Assembly (NCBI GenBank): GCA_016281055.1
Contig: JAEEHW010000141.1
Coordinates: forward strand, 1-41,580
DNA from: Prevotella sp.
GTDB taxonomy: Bacteria; Bacteroidota; Bacteroidia; Bacteroidales; Bacteroidaceae
Length of the DNA: 41,580 nucleotides
Direction: 5' to 3'
Below, piece by piece: positions 24,797-34,485 of the stretch. The notes beneath the pieces are model-generated. The model was not told the DNA's origin and did not search any database. It saw only the letters and a list, made by a program, of their open reading frames with translations. A program made the translations under genes and the position numbers. The stretch's first letter is position 1. Every line of letters begins with the position of its first letter.

Positions 24797-25306
24797 ATGC
24801 AAGACAGAGAAAAACAATTCAAGGAACTCTTCCTTTCGGAGTACGGCAGGATGTATAAGGCAGCCTGCATACTGCTGGGCGACGAAGACGAAGCGAAAGA
24901 CGTGGTGCAAGACGTCTTTGCCAAACTGTGGGCAGGTACCATCACACTTAGAGAAGAGACGCAGAGGGCTTTTCTGCTGACTTGCGTCCGCAACCGCTGC
25001 CTCAACATCATTGCACACCACCAGGCATTCAGAACTGTCCCGGCGGACGACAAAGCCATCGGCACGGAAATGGCTGACGCGAAAGCCTCGAGGACGACGG
25101 ACGAAGAACTGGTGGAGGCCATCAACCGCTATGTTGACGAGAAACTGACACCCCAGACCAGCCGCATCATCAGGATGCACTTCGACGAAGAACGGTCGTA
25201 CAAGGAGATATCAAGCGACCTGGGAGTCAGTCAGTCGGCGGTAAACAAGCACATAGTGCAGGGATTGAGGAAACTACGTTCAACTTTCAAAAACAGAGAA
25301 GCATGA
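24797..25306 (+). CDS. ECF RNA polymerase sigma factor
   Basis: 169 residues from the ATG at 24797; an upstream in-frame ATG at 24710 lies in the terminator and is unlikely. Region 2 is LFLSEYGRMYKAACILLGD-EDEAKDVVQDVFAKLW (about 10-45), where the DVVQDVF motif is typical. Region 4 is YKEISSDLGVSQSAVNKHIVQGLRKL (about 133-160). It is a Bacteroidota FecI-like sigma factor of the type that drives uptake or stress genes. Its stop overlaps the anti-sigma start (ATGA), so the two are coupled. Confidence 0.92.
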   Translation: MQDREKQFKELFLSEYGRMYKAACILLGDEDEAKDVVQDVFAKLWAGTITLREETQRAFLLTCVRNRCLNIIAHHQAFRTVPADDKAIGTEMADAKASRTTDEELVEAINRYVDEKLTPQTSRIIRMHFDEERSYKEISSDLGVSQSAVNKHIVQGLRKLRSTFKNREA

Positions 25307-25902
25307 AAAGAGAAGAACAAATACTGATGCTGCTGCATCCGGAAAGATATACAGACGAACAGCTCGGCCAGATGCTGGACGAGGCGGACATCACCGTGCC
25401 AGATGCAAGCGAGGAATGGGAAAGGTTTAAGGAGAACCTTTCGCAGGAAGGAGAAACACCGTCGGGTGAGATGTCGCCCCGTAAGAGGAAACCTCAGGAG
25501 AGGCTGATGTTCCGAATCGCCGCCATGTTCATAGGCGTGCTGGCACTGTCAGGCATCACCTATGCCACATACCGCATGGCAACAGACACCGACGACGAAC
25601 AGAAGGTAGAGGTGCAGCAGGCACAGGTTGCCGAAGCACAGCAGCAGACCATCGCCGAGGCTGTCAATGACAGCACCTTGATGAAGCCGGTGGTGTTTGA
25701 GGATGCAGAACTGGCAAGCATACTGAAGGACATCGCCGCCTTCCACCAGATGGAGGTGGTTTACAGAAAGGATGCCAGCAAGCACGTGCGCCTGTACTTC
25801 ACATGGGACAAGAAAACCGGCATCGACGACATCATCAACACCTTCAACAAGTTTGAGCGCATACACATCACACGCAAAGACAGCAAACTGATTGTAGAAT
25901 AA
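25303..25902 (+). CDS. FecR-like anti-sigma factor with DUF4974 domain
   Basis: 199 residues. An N-terminal cytoplasmic region (1-65) contacts the sigma factor. One transmembrane helix spans about 70-88 (IAAMFIGVLALSGITYATY). A Gln/Ala-rich linker follows, then a DUF4974 domain (about 130-199: FEDAELASILKDIAAFHQMEVVY ... SKLIVE) in the periplasm. The usual central FecR domain is missing: family members are normally about 300-350 residues. It is therefore a short form. DUF4974 resembles the STN domain of the receptor encoded next. Confidence 0.85.
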   Translation: MKREEQILMLLHPERYTDEQLGQMLDEADITVPDASEEWERFKENLSQEGETPSGEMSPRKRKPQERLMFRIAAMFIGVLALSGITYATYRMATDTDDEQKVEVQQAQVAEAQQQTIAEAVNDSTLMKPVVFEDAELASILKDIAAFHQMEVVYRKDASKHVRLYFTWDKKTGIDDIINTFNKFERIHITRKDSKLIVE

Positions 25903-25923
25903 CCCCATAACCCCGACATAACA

Positions 25924-28494
25924 ATGAAACGATATATATACACAGCCATAATCTGTGTGCTGACACTGTGTGCCCATGCCCAGAGGCTGACCCGCAATTA
26001 TCAGAACGAGTCTCTGTCGAGAGTGCTCGAAGACCTGAACGCCGCAACGAGCGACAAAACCATATATTTCATATACGACGAACTGGAGGACTTCACCGTC
26101 ACCAGCCACTTCCGCGACCTTAACATCAACGATGCCATACGCGAGGTGGTGGGCTTCTACCCGATGAGGGTGACATACGACCGCGACAAGATTTTCATCG
26201 AATGTACGCAGAAGGAGGATGCCAAGGTGATGGGCCATGTGGTGGACGAGAACGGCAAGCCGGTGGAGTTTGCCAACGTGTCGCTGCACACCGTAAGCGG
26301 CAAGCAGGGCGATGAAAACGCCTCTGCATACCTTAACGGCGGCGTGAGCAACGAGAACGGCGACTTCGTGATTCCATGCAAGGCGCAGCGCATCACACTG
26401 AAGGTATCGTATGTTGGTTACAAGACCGTGACACGCAACGTCAGCGTGGGCAACATAGGCACCATCACACTGCAGCCTGAGAGCTACACGGTGAAGGGTG
26501 TGGAGATAAAGGGCGAGATACCACAGTACAAGATGACGCAGGGCGGCATGACGGTTGACGTGCAGCACTCCATGCTGCATGACGTGGGCAACGCTGACGA
26601 CCTCCTCTCTATGATGCCGCTGGTGGAGGGCAGCGACGGTAAGTTCACCGTGCTTGCCAAGGGCGAACCTGAGATTTACATAAATAACAAGAAGGTGCGC
26701 AATCCCAGCGAACTGAAGAACCTGAAGTCCACTGATGTCAAGAGCGTGGATGTCATCACCTCTCCCGGTGCGAAATACAATGCCGAGGTGAACGCCGTCA
26801 TCCGCATCAAGACACTTAAGCCACAGGGCGAGGGCCTGAGTCTGACAGCCACCTCACAGACATGGGTGAACAACAAATGGAACAACTATGACGACCTCTC
26901 CCTGAAATACCGTATTGGCGGACTGGAGGCTTTCGCCAGCGTGGCATCCGACAACAGTCATTACAGCTCTGACATGGACCTGGAACAGGAACTGCACATC
27001 AGCGACGACCTCTTCAAGCTCACCACCAAGACACCGCTGAGAAACTCATGGGTGTGGATGCAGTACACAGCAGGCGTGAGCTACGACATCAACGCCGACC
27101 ACTCCATCGGTGTGAGCTACACGGCACAGAAGGTATTCTCGCAAATCACCAAAACGGACATGAGTCAGAGATACCTGAAGAACGGTGAGTTCTACGGTGA
27201 CCTCGACCTCAACATCGACGCACACCTGCAGGACCGTCCGAGATGGGAGCTCAACACATACTATGTGGGAAAAGTTGGCAAGTTGGGCATCGACTTCAAC
27301 GCCACGGTACTGAAGAACGAGACAGAAGACCACATCAACGAGTTTGAGAGAAGCCTTCAGTTTGGCAACCGCAGCATAACCACCGAGAACTGGGACCGCA
27401 GCAACATGCTGGCAGCCAAGCTCGTGCTCAGCCATCCTGTATGGAAGGGCATGCTGAGCGCCGGTTCGGAAATCACGAGAACCGACAACCACGGCCACAA
27501 CTACAACTATGAGTATATCATTCCCGAGACCGACAACAAGACGGAAGAGAACAACATAGCCGCCTTTGCCGAGTATAACATGGCGCTGGGTGCTTGGCGC
27601 TTCAATGCCGGACTGCGTTACGAACACGTCTCCGTGGAGCACCTCGCATTCTCCATCACGCAACCTGATGCCTGCCACGACTACAACGACTGGTTCCCCA
27701 ACCTCTCCGTGGCATGGAACAAGGGCAAGTGGAGCGCACAGCTCAGCTACGGCAAGCGCATCTCGCGCCCCCGCTACGGATGGCTCACCTCTGCCGTTGT
27801 CTATGACAGCCGCATGCTCTACGAGGGCGGAAACCCACTGCTGCGCCCTTCTCACCTGCAGAGCATCGACCTCAACATCACGCGTTCATGGCTCACCTTC
27901 ATAGCGGGTTTCACCCACGAGCACAACTTCATGACTCACATCGCCAAGGTGTATGATGCAGAAAAAGAGATAGCCATCTTCATGCCAGAGAACTTCGACC
28001 ATCAGAACCGTGTCTATGCCACCCTCGTGGCATCGCCGAAGTTCGGTTTTTGGCAGCCCACTGCCACGCTGCACTACTATCAGCAGATGTTCGAGGCCGA
28101 CGAATACGGCACCACAAGAAAACTGAACAAGCCTGAATTCAGCTTCGACCTCAAGAGCTGGTTCCAGATCGACGACGCCACCAAAGCACTGCTCCATATC
28201 AACTACACCGGCAGCAACCACTGGGGCTGCATGTATCGCGGCAGCAGCTTCACCGTGGATGCCCGCATACAGCGTTCTTTCCTCAAGAACCAGCTGACCG
28301 CCACACTGTATGCCGGCGACATCTTCCGCACCGCGCGCAGCAAGGTAATCACATACTATGCCATAGGCCAGACGGCGCAAAACAACTACACCTACACGCA
28401 GAAGGTAGGCCTCACGCTGAGCTATATGTTCAACGCCAGCCGCTCAAAGTATAAGGGTACCGGTGCCGGCAATGCCGAGAAGGGCAGGTTTTAG
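25924..28494 (+). CDS. Outer-membrane beta-barrel receptor with STN and carboxypeptidase-regulatory domains
   Basis: 856 residues; signal peptide about 1-19. An STN/secretin-like domain follows (about 25-95: NESLSRVLEDLNAATSDKTIYF). A CarboxypepD-regulatory-like domain lies at about 100-180 (VMGHVVDENGKPVEFANVSLH ... VSYVGYKT). A plug-like region follows (about 195-295: LLSMMPLVEGSDGKFTVLAKGEPEIYINNKK ... SPGAKYNAEVNAVIRIKT), then a long C-terminal barrel of the OMP_b-brl_3 type. The gene follows its sigma and anti-sigma factors by 21 nt, the order of cell-surface-signalling systems. There is no SusD partner, so a signalling or small-ligand receptor is more likely than glycan import. Confidence 0.85.
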   Translation: MKRYIYTAIICVLTLCAHAQRLTRNYQNESLSRVLEDLNAATSDKTIYFIYDELEDFTVTSHFRDLNINDAIREVVGFYPMRVTYDRDKIFIECTQKEDAKVMGHVVDENGKPVEFANVSLHTVSGKQGDENASAYLNGGVSNENGDFVIPCKAQRITLKVSYVGYKTVTRNVSVGNIGTITLQPESYTVKGVEIKGEIPQYKMTQGGMTVDVQHSMLHDVGNADDLLSMMPLVEGSDGKFTVLAKGEPEIYINNKKVRNPSELKNLKSTDVKSVDVITSPGAKYNAEVNAVIRIKTLKPQGEGLSLTATSQTWVNNKWNNYDDLSLKYRIGGLEAFASVASDNSHYSSDMDLEQELHISDDLFKLTTKTPLRNSWVWMQYTAGVSYDINADHSIGVSYTAQKVFSQITKTDMSQRYLKNGEFYGDLDLNIDAHLQDRPRWELNTYYVGKVGKLGIDFNATVLKNETEDHINEFERSLQFGNRSITTENWDRSNMLAAKLVLSHPVWKGMLSAGSEITRTDNHGHNYNYEYIIPETDNKTEENNIAAFAEYNMALGAWRFNAGLRYEHVSVEHLAFSITQPDACHDYNDWFPNLSVAWNKGKWSAQLSYGKRISRPRYGWLTSAVVYDSRMLYEGGNPLLRPSHLQSIDLNITRSWLTFIAGFTHEHNFMTHIAKVYDAEKEIAIFMPENFDHQNRVYATLVASPKFGFWQPTATLHYYQQMFEADEYGTTRKLNKPEFSFDLKSWFQIDDATKALLHINYTGSNHWGCMYRGSSFTVDARIQRSFLKNQLTATLYAGDIFRTARSKVITYYAIGQTAQNNYTYTQKVGLTLSYMFNASRSKYKGTGAGNAEKGRF

Positions 28495-28516
28495 AAACGT
28501 ACAGATATTATAAACG

Positions 28517-28566
28517 GATTAAGACTAATTACACTCGAAACATAATCAGTGTAATTAGTCTTAATC
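28517..28566. terminator. Perfect 19-bp stem-loop after the receptor gene
   Basis: The arms (28517-28535 and 28548-28566) are perfect reverse complements around a 12-nt loop, 22 nt after the stop. A weak T-rich tail follows (CTATTATTGTATT). It probably ends transcription from both sides, since the next gene converges. Confidence 0.75.
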
Positions 28567-28597
28567 TATTATTGTATTCCTCAATCAAGTCTGTGTC

Positions 28598-28635
28598 ATC
28601 AGCGTATTATTCACTATTCATTATTCACTTTTCAC
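28598..28635 (-). repeat. TATTCAC/TATTCAT heptamer array at a stop codon
   Basis: The 7-mers begin at the stop codon of the outer-membrane protein gene (28636). The preceding sequence AAGTCTGTGTCATCAGCG, near 28586, is shared with the core of the larger element at 34482-34676, so this is half of the same element. Confidence 0.65.
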
Positions 28636-29208
28636 TCAAAAGCGATAGCCTATGCCTCCTTGAAGCCAGCCAGCCCAACCGAGGCCGAGTTCGCAGAAAC
28701 CGATAAGATGACCTTTGCCTACCTCTATGCCGAGGGGTGACACCTGCCATGAAGAGCGTAAGTGCGTGCGATAATCCGTTCTCATATAGTTTTTATCCCA
28801 TTCATAGCAGAATCCTGCCCCCACGCTTGAATATGCTCTCACCCAGTTCTTAGTGCGCCAGTAATAGCGCGCGGTGAGCATCATGGCCAGTAACGTTTCG
28901 CTTTTCTTATCTGCGGTCTCGCCACTGTCTATGTATTTCTTCTTGCGTGACGAGTAGAACAGACTTGCCGTAGTCCCCACGCCCCAATGTCGGTTTATCA
29001 TATACCGATAACCCACATTGAATATGGGGGAATACTTTGGATACTCCTCACAGAGATTGTTTTCTATATCGTAATCTCCCGGATAGTCAGCACTCATGCG
29101 AACCCTGGCGCCTATACCTATGCTTACGGCATTTCTGTATAATAGCGTATCTTGCGCCTCTGCGCATAACGTAAAGAAAAGTGCTGTTAATAATATAAGT
29201 TTTCTCAT
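28636..29208 (-). CDS. Small outer-membrane beta-barrel protein
   Basis: 190 residues; signal peptide about 1-18 (RKLILLTALFFTLCAEAQ). The mature chain alternates short amphipathic strands rich in Tyr, Trp and Gly (VSIGIGARVRM, FNVGYRYMINRHWGVGTTASLFY, LLAMMLTARYYWRTKNWVRAYSSVGAGFCYEW), ending in aromatic YRF as outer-membrane barrels do. It fits an 8-strand OmpW/OmpX-like porin family of Bacteroidota. No ligand can be assigned. It is monocistronic with its own promoter. Confidence 0.75.
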   Translation of the reverse strand: MRKLILLTALFFTLCAEAQDTLLYRNAVSIGIGARVRMSADYPGDYDIENNLCEEYPKYSPIFNVGYRYMINRHWGVGTTASLFYSSRKKKYIDSGETADKKSETLLAMMLTARYYWRTKNWVRAYSSVGAGFCYEWDKNYMRTDYRTHLRSSWQVSPLGIEVGKGHLIGFCELGLGWAGWLQGGIGYRF

Positions 29209-29236
29209 TTCATTGTCGTATTAGTAAATATTTGCG

Positions 29237-29267
29237 CAAAGGTACACATTTATTCTCATAATGCAAA
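29237..29267 (-). promoter_or_regulatory. Promoter of the small outer-membrane barrel gene
   Basis: On the minus strand TTTG (29264-29267), 19 bp, TACCTTTG (29237-29244), 29 nt before the ATG at 29208. Confidence 0.7.
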
Positions 29268-29361
29268 ACGGAATGAAGAAAAAAAAGAAAAAAGCGAAAG
29301 CAAATAAAACATTAGCCAATCCACTGTATCACACAAGATAGATACGTATTATCGTGCCTAT

Positions 29362-29398
29362 GCAACAGAATCCGTTGAGGGTTCTGTTGCTTTTTTTT
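29362..29398 (+). terminator. Orphan intrinsic terminator in the 29209-29661 gap
   Basis: GCAACAGAA (29362-29370) pairs with TTCTGTTGC (29382-29390), followed by eight T residues. No plus-strand gene lies just upstream: the receptor gene ends 870 nt earlier with its own stem-loop. A transcript ending here would start within the gap, so a small RNA or an attenuated leader is possible. A promoter-like TTG/TACCTTTG pair overlaps its end (29375-29405). Confidence 0.65.
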
Positions 29399-29428
29399 AC
29401 CTTTGCATTCAACTTCGCTATGCTCAGA

Positions 29429-29450
29429 GTGAAAAGTGAATAGTGAATAG
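29429..29450 (+). repeat. Short GTGAATA heptamer array
   Basis: Three 7-mers (GTGAAAA, GTGAATA, GTGAATA) then GTGAAA, the same unit as in the 34482-34676 element. The rest of the gap to 29661 is AT-rich, with a -7-like TAAATTTG at 29594-29601 that may serve the GH115 gene, though no good -33 box precedes it. Confidence 0.5.
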
Positions 29451-29661
29451 TGAAAAATCCCATCCGGGTAACAATTATGAAATAGTTGTTTAGTAGATTA
29501 GTCGTTTCGGCAACAATAGGACAAAAAAGTTAAATGATGCAAACTTATTGACATAATTACATATATAGTGACGTGGCTTTGCAAAGAATTGTGTAAATTT
29601 GCATACGCTACGCACTTTTTATCCAATCAATCCATTATTCCTAAAGTATTAAAGTGAAGAA

Positions 29662-32079
29662 ATGAAGAAAATCTGTTTCTTTTTATTTGGCATGGTGTGC
29701 TGCATCCTGTCGGCTGGCGCAGTCGATCTGAAGCAGTGCCATGTGGTGGTGGCAGAGAGTGACGTAGCACTGGTGAAGAAGATTGCAAACGTATTCTCCG
29801 ACGACGTGGAGAGAGTGACGGGCGCAAGGCCTGCGGTGACAGCTGACAGGAAATTAAAACATAAAGCCAGTGTTCCTCTGGTGGTGATTGCCACGGTGGA
29901 CGGCATGAAACAGTTGGGACTGACAGAGGCCGTAGGGGCAGATGACATCCGCGGCTGCTGGGAGCGCTATAGGATTGTGACAAAGGGTAACCGCCTGTAT
30001 ATAGTTGGCAGCGACGCAAGGGGTGCGGCATACGGTGCACTGCATGTCAGCGAGCGCATCGGCGTGAACCCTTGGTACTGGTTTGCCGACGTGCCTGTGC
30101 AGAGAAAGGCGGCACTGGACTATGAGGAGAACTACACGTCGAAGGAGCCTACGGTGAAATACCGCGGCATCTTCATCAACGATGAGGACTGGGGACTGAA
30201 GACCTGGGCGGCAAGGAACTTTGAAAAGGAACTTGGCGACATTGGTCCGAAGACATACGACAAGGTGTGCGAACTGCTGCTGCGCCTGAAGGCCAACATG
30301 CTGGCACCTGCCATGCACACCTGCACGGGGGCTTTCTACAGTCATCCCGAGAGTCAGGTGAAGGCTGCTGAATGGGGCATCATGATTACGACGAGCCACT
30401 GCGAACCGCTACTCTTCAACAACGCCGCCCCGTCGGAATGGAGCAAGGAGAAAGACGGTGAATGGAACTACCTGACGAACAAGGAGACCATCTGGAAGAA
30501 GTTTGACAACCGCCTCAGAGAGACGGCGCAGTATGACAACATTTACACCATGGGCATGAGGGGACTGCACGACGAGGCCATGAAGGGTTCCACCGACCCT
30601 GCGGTGAGGGCACGCACACTGGAAACGGTGATGGCTGACCAGCGCCAACTGCTCGAGACACACAAGAAGAAACCTGCAAAGGATATTCCGCAGATATTCG
30701 TACCCTACAAGGAGACTCTCGACATCTATGATGCCGGACTGCGCGTGCCCGACGACATCACGCTGGTATGGCCCGATGACAACTACGGCTACATGAAGCG
30801 CGTGAGCAACAGTGAGGAGCGCTTGCGCAGCGGAGGAAGCGGCGTATATTACCACCTGAGTTACTTAGGTACGCCTCACGACAATCTGTGGATTTCGACG
30901 ATGGCTCCCGTACTGATGTATGAGGAACTGAAGAAAGCACACGATGCCGGTGCCGACCGCTACTGGCTGCTAAACGTGGGCGACATCAAGCCCATGGAAC
31001 TTGACATGCAGCTGTTCTTCAGCATGGCATGGGACTTGCCGACTTTCACCTATGAGAACGTCAACCGCTATCAGGCGCAGTGGCTCGCCAGTGTGTATGG
31101 CAAGGAATATGAGCAGGACTTCCAGTGGGTGCTCGACCAATACCACCGCTTGGCATGGCAGCGCAGGCCTGAGTTCATGGGCTATGAGTTTGAATGGGAC
31201 AGCAAGGAGAACAACCGCCTGCACGATACAGATTTCTCGTTTGACAACGGCACCGCCCAGCAGCGACTGGCTGACTATAAGGCCATCAGCGACCGTGTGG
31301 ACGAGATACAGAAGCGTCTTCCTGCCGACCTGCGCCCTGCCTTCTTCGAGATGCTGGGATATTCGGTGAAGGGCGCATATCAGATGAACCGCAAATTCCT
31401 GATGGCACAGAGAAACCATGAGACGGGGAGCGAAGAATATGCCCGCGAGGCAACGGTGGCATTTGACAGCATCCAGACTCTGACAAACGAATACAACACC
31501 CAGCTTGACGGCAAGTGGAACCAGATGATTTCACAGATTCCGCCGGGATATACGGCAAAGTATCACATGATGCCCGAACTTGTCAATGCTCCGACGGATG
31601 CATACAAACTGCCCGAAAGCCAATGGCGCACAGAGTTTGCCAACAAGGTGGCTCTCAATAAGACGAAGGCCAAGGCACCGTTCCGACTGATTGAGGGCAT
31701 CGGCACCGACTGGCTCTCACTGCAGTTGGGCGAGCCGCTGGACAATGTGCAAGACCCTGGCAGCCTGTCTTCACAGCACATCGACCTTGCACTTGACAGT
31801 GTTAGCGGCGACTCCATTACGCTCTGCATCTCTACAGTGCCTTTCTGGCCTGTCAACCATGACCGCAGCAACCGCTTCGGCGTGAGCGTGGACGGACAGC
31901 AGCCCGTCGTATGCGAAAACAAGTTTGAGGAATGGGGCTGGACATGGAAACTGCAGGTATTGGAAAACAGGAAAGACTATGTCATCACGCTGCCCCTCAG
32001 CAACAGCAGGCAGCATCACACCCTGTCGCTGATCATCGGCGACCCCGGACAGATAATACAGAAGATAACATACAAATAA
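29662..32079 (+). CDS. Secreted GH115 xylan alpha-1,2-glucuronidase
   Basis: 805 residues with a signal peptide (about 1-20). The GH115 layout is clear: an N-terminal alpha/beta domain (GARPAVTADRKL ... IVGSDARGAAYGALHVSERIGVNPWYWFADVPV), then the catalytic barrel with KYRGIFINDEDWGLKTW (about 168), LLRLKANMLAPAMH (about 207), YTMGMRGLHDEAM and TLVWPDDNYGYMKR, and a helical region plus a C-terminal beta-domain. The enzyme removes (4-O-methyl)glucuronic acid from internal xylan. It is close in length to Bacteroides GH115 enzymes. The GH95 gene starts 12 nt after the stop, so both form an operon. Confidence 0.93.
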   Translation: MKKICFFLFGMVCCILSAGAVDLKQCHVVVAESDVALVKKIANVFSDDVERVTGARPAVTADRKLKHKASVPLVVIATVDGMKQLGLTEAVGADDIRGCWERYRIVTKGNRLYIVGSDARGAAYGALHVSERIGVNPWYWFADVPVQRKAALDYEENYTSKEPTVKYRGIFINDEDWGLKTWAARNFEKELGDIGPKTYDKVCELLLRLKANMLAPAMHTCTGAFYSHPESQVKAAEWGIMITTSHCEPLLFNNAAPSEWSKEKDGEWNYLTNKETIWKKFDNRLRETAQYDNIYTMGMRGLHDEAMKGSTDPAVRARTLETVMADQRQLLETHKKKPAKDIPQIFVPYKETLDIYDAGLRVPDDITLVWPDDNYGYMKRVSNSEERLRSGGSGVYYHLSYLGTPHDNLWISTMAPVLMYEELKKAHDAGADRYWLLNVGDIKPMELDMQLFFSMAWDLPTFTYENVNRYQAQWLASVYGKEYEQDFQWVLDQYHRLAWQRRPEFMGYEFEWDSKENNRLHDTDFSFDNGTAQQRLADYKAISDRVDEIQKRLPADLRPAFFEMLGYSVKGAYQMNRKFLMAQRNHETGSEEYAREATVAFDSIQTLTNEYNTQLDGKWNQMISQIPPGYTAKYHMMPELVNAPTDAYKLPESQWRTEFANKVALNKTKAKAPFRLIEGIGTDWLSLQLGEPLDNVQDPGSLSSQHIDLALDSVSGDSITLCISTVPFWPVNHDRSNRFGVSVDGQQPVVCENKFEEWGWTWKLQVLENRKDYVITLPLSNSRQHHTLSLIIGDPGQIIQKITYK

Positions 32080-32091
32080 CTCAACTTAAAC

Positions 32092-34485
32092 ATGAAAAAG
32101 AATCACTATGGACTATTAGGGCTGATGACCCTGCTATGTGCGAGTTTCTCGCTTATTGCCAAGGCAAGTGTAAAATCCGACAATGACCAGAGGCTGTGGT
32201 ACGACCGCCCTGCAACAGTGTGGCTCGAGGCTCTGCCGCTGGGCAACTCGCGCATGGGTGCCATGGTGTATGGAGGTACGGAGAAGGAGGAGATACAACT
32301 GAACGAGGAGACATTCTGGAGTGGCGGACCGCACAACAACAACAGCACTACGTCGCTGCAATACCTCACGGAGGTGCGCAGCCTCATCTTCGACGGTAAG
32401 GAGAAAGAGGCTGAGAACATCATCAACAAGGAATTTATCAAAGGTCCCCACGGCATGCGTTTCCTCACGGTAGGCAGCCTCTGCATGGACTTCGGCCACA
32501 GGGACGTGAAGGACTATGTGCGCGAACTGGACCTGCAGACCGCCGTCAACACCACGTCTTATACTTGTAACAACGTGAAGTACACACGCCGCGTCATCGC
32601 CTCGCTGGCCGACGGCATAGTGGTGGTTAGCGTGAAGGCAAGCAAGAAGGGCGCACTCTCGTTCACCGCCTCGCACAAATGCCAGTTTCCACTCACGGTG
32701 AAGGCCGACGGCAAGACGCTCATCGCCACCATACAGGGTGTGGAACAAGAGGGCATACCTGCCGCACTGACAGCGCAGTGCCGCACCGACGTGAAGGCTG
32801 ACGGCAAGGTTACGGCTGATGGCGAGACCATCAGGGTGGAGGGTGCCACTGAGGCTACGCTGTATATCTCTGCCGCCACCAACTTCGTAAACTACCACGA
32901 CGTATCGGGCGATGCAGCGAAGAAGAACGAGCAGTTCCTTGCCGCTGCCGAGGCAATGAAGTTCGACCAACTGATGAAACGACACCTGACGGAATACCAG
33001 AAGCAGTACAACCGCGTGAAGCTGTCGCTTTCATCGTCTGACAACAAGAACCTACCCACCGACCAGCGCCTTGACAAATTCTACGGCAGCACCGACATGG
33101 GCATGGTGGCACTGCTCTTCAACTATGGCCGTTACCTGCTCATTTCTTCATCACAGAAGGGTGGACAGGCTGCAAACCTGCAGGGTGTATGGAACGACAA
33201 GCGCAACGCACCATGGGACAGCAAATACACCATCAACATCAATGCACAGATGAACTACTGGCCTGCCGAGGTTTGCAACATCACCGAGACCACTGAACCG
33301 CTATTCAGTATGATTAAGGACCTCAGCGAGACAGGCCGTGAGACTGCCCGCGTGATGTATGGCTGCCGTGGATGGATGGCCCACCACAACACCGACCTGT
33401 GGCGCATTGCCGGTCCGGTGGACGGTGCCACATGGGGTATGTTCCCCAACGGCGGAGGTTGGCTGACCACACATCTGTGGGAACATTACCAATACACTCT
33501 CGACAAGGACTTCCTGCGTGAATACTACCCTATTCTGAAAGGCGCTGCCGAGTTCTACCTCGACTTCATGGTAGAGCATGACGGCGAACTGCTTGTGGTG
33601 CCAAGCGTATCACCCGAACATGGCGGTGTGGGCAAGAAATCAACGGTGTGCGCCGCATGCACGATGGACAACCAGATTGTGCGCGACGTGCTCAGCCAGG
33701 CACTGTCTGCCGCACAGATACTCAACGAAGACCCTGACTTCCAGCAGAAACTGAAGAAGGCTCTCCCCATGCTGCCACCGATGAAGGTGGGACAGTACGG
33801 ACAGTTGCAGGAGTGGCGCGAGGACATCGACAACCCGCGTGACGAGCACCGCCATATCTCACACCTCTACGGTCTGTATCCCTCTAACCAGATTTCGCCA
33901 TACGCCACGCCCGAACTGTGGAAGGCTGCCGGCGTTACCCTGCAGCAGCGCGGCGACCAGGCCACGGGATGGAGCCTTGGATGGAAGACAAACTTCTGGG
34001 CGCGTATGCTCGACGGCAACCATGCCTTCAAGATTATCAGCAATATGCTGCGCCTGCTGCCCAACGAAGGCAGGGAACGTGAATACCCCAACGGCCGTAC
34101 CTTCCCCAACCTCTTCGATGCTCACCCGCCATTCCAGATTGACGGCAACTTTGGTGTCACCGCCGGCATCGCCGAGATGCTGATGCAGAGCGACCCTATC
34201 ACTATGGAGCATCCAGCCATTCACCTTCTCCCTGCCCTACCCGACGCATGGAAGGACGGCAGTGTGAGCGGTCTCCGTGCACGCGGCGGCTATGAGGTCA
34301 GCGTGGCATGGAAGGACGGTGCCTTGACCACCGCCAGCATCAAGGCACAGCACGACGGCACGCTGCGCATACGCTGCAAAGACAAAATTACCGCCAAGGA
34401 ACTGACATTCGTCTCTTCCCATGACGGTATAAATGAATATGAGGTAACTGTCAAGACTGGACAGACTATCATACTCAAGAAGTGA
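32092..34485 (+). CDS. Secreted GH95 alpha-L-fucosidase / alpha-L-galactosidase
   Basis: 797 residues; signal peptide about 1-25 (LLGLMTLLCASFSLIAKA). The GH95 N-terminal motif WYDRPATVWLEALPLGNSRMGAMVYGG and the (alpha/alpha)6 barrel are clear. Likely counterparts of the known catalytic residues are Asn382/Asn384 in ININAQMNYW, Glu509 in SVSPEHGG and Asp684 in FQIDGNFG. Some Bacteroides GH95 enzymes in xylan loci are alpha-L-galactosidases acting on complex corn xylan; next to GH115 that activity is at least as likely as fucosidase. The stop codon is the first base triplet set of a GTGAAGA-type heptamer array. Confidence 0.92.
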   Translation: MKKNHYGLLGLMTLLCASFSLIAKASVKSDNDQRLWYDRPATVWLEALPLGNSRMGAMVYGGTEKEEIQLNEETFWSGGPHNNNSTTSLQYLTEVRSLIFDGKEKEAENIINKEFIKGPHGMRFLTVGSLCMDFGHRDVKDYVRELDLQTAVNTTSYTCNNVKYTRRVIASLADGIVVVSVKASKKGALSFTASHKCQFPLTVKADGKTLIATIQGVEQEGIPAALTAQCRTDVKADGKVTADGETIRVEGATEATLYISAATNFVNYHDVSGDAAKKNEQFLAAAEAMKFDQLMKRHLTEYQKQYNRVKLSLSSSDNKNLPTDQRLDKFYGSTDMGMVALLFNYGRYLLISSSQKGGQAANLQGVWNDKRNAPWDSKYTININAQMNYWPAEVCNITETTEPLFSMIKDLSETGRETARVMYGCRGWMAHHNTDLWRIAGPVDGATWGMFPNGGGWLTTHLWEHYQYTLDKDFLREYYPILKGAAEFYLDFMVEHDGELLVVPSVSPEHGGVGKKSTVCAACTMDNQIVRDVLSQALSAAQILNEDPDFQQKLKKALPMLPPMKVGQYGQLQEWREDIDNPRDEHRHISHLYGLYPSNQISPYATPELWKAAGVTLQQRGDQATGWSLGWKTNFWARMLDGNHAFKIISNMLRLLPNEGREREYPNGRTFPNLFDAHPPFQIDGNFGVTAGIAEMLMQSDPITMEHPAIHLLPALPDAWKDGSVSGLRARGGYEVSVAWKDGALTTASIKAQHDGTLRIRCKDKITAKELTFVSSHDGINEYEVTVKTGQTIILKK

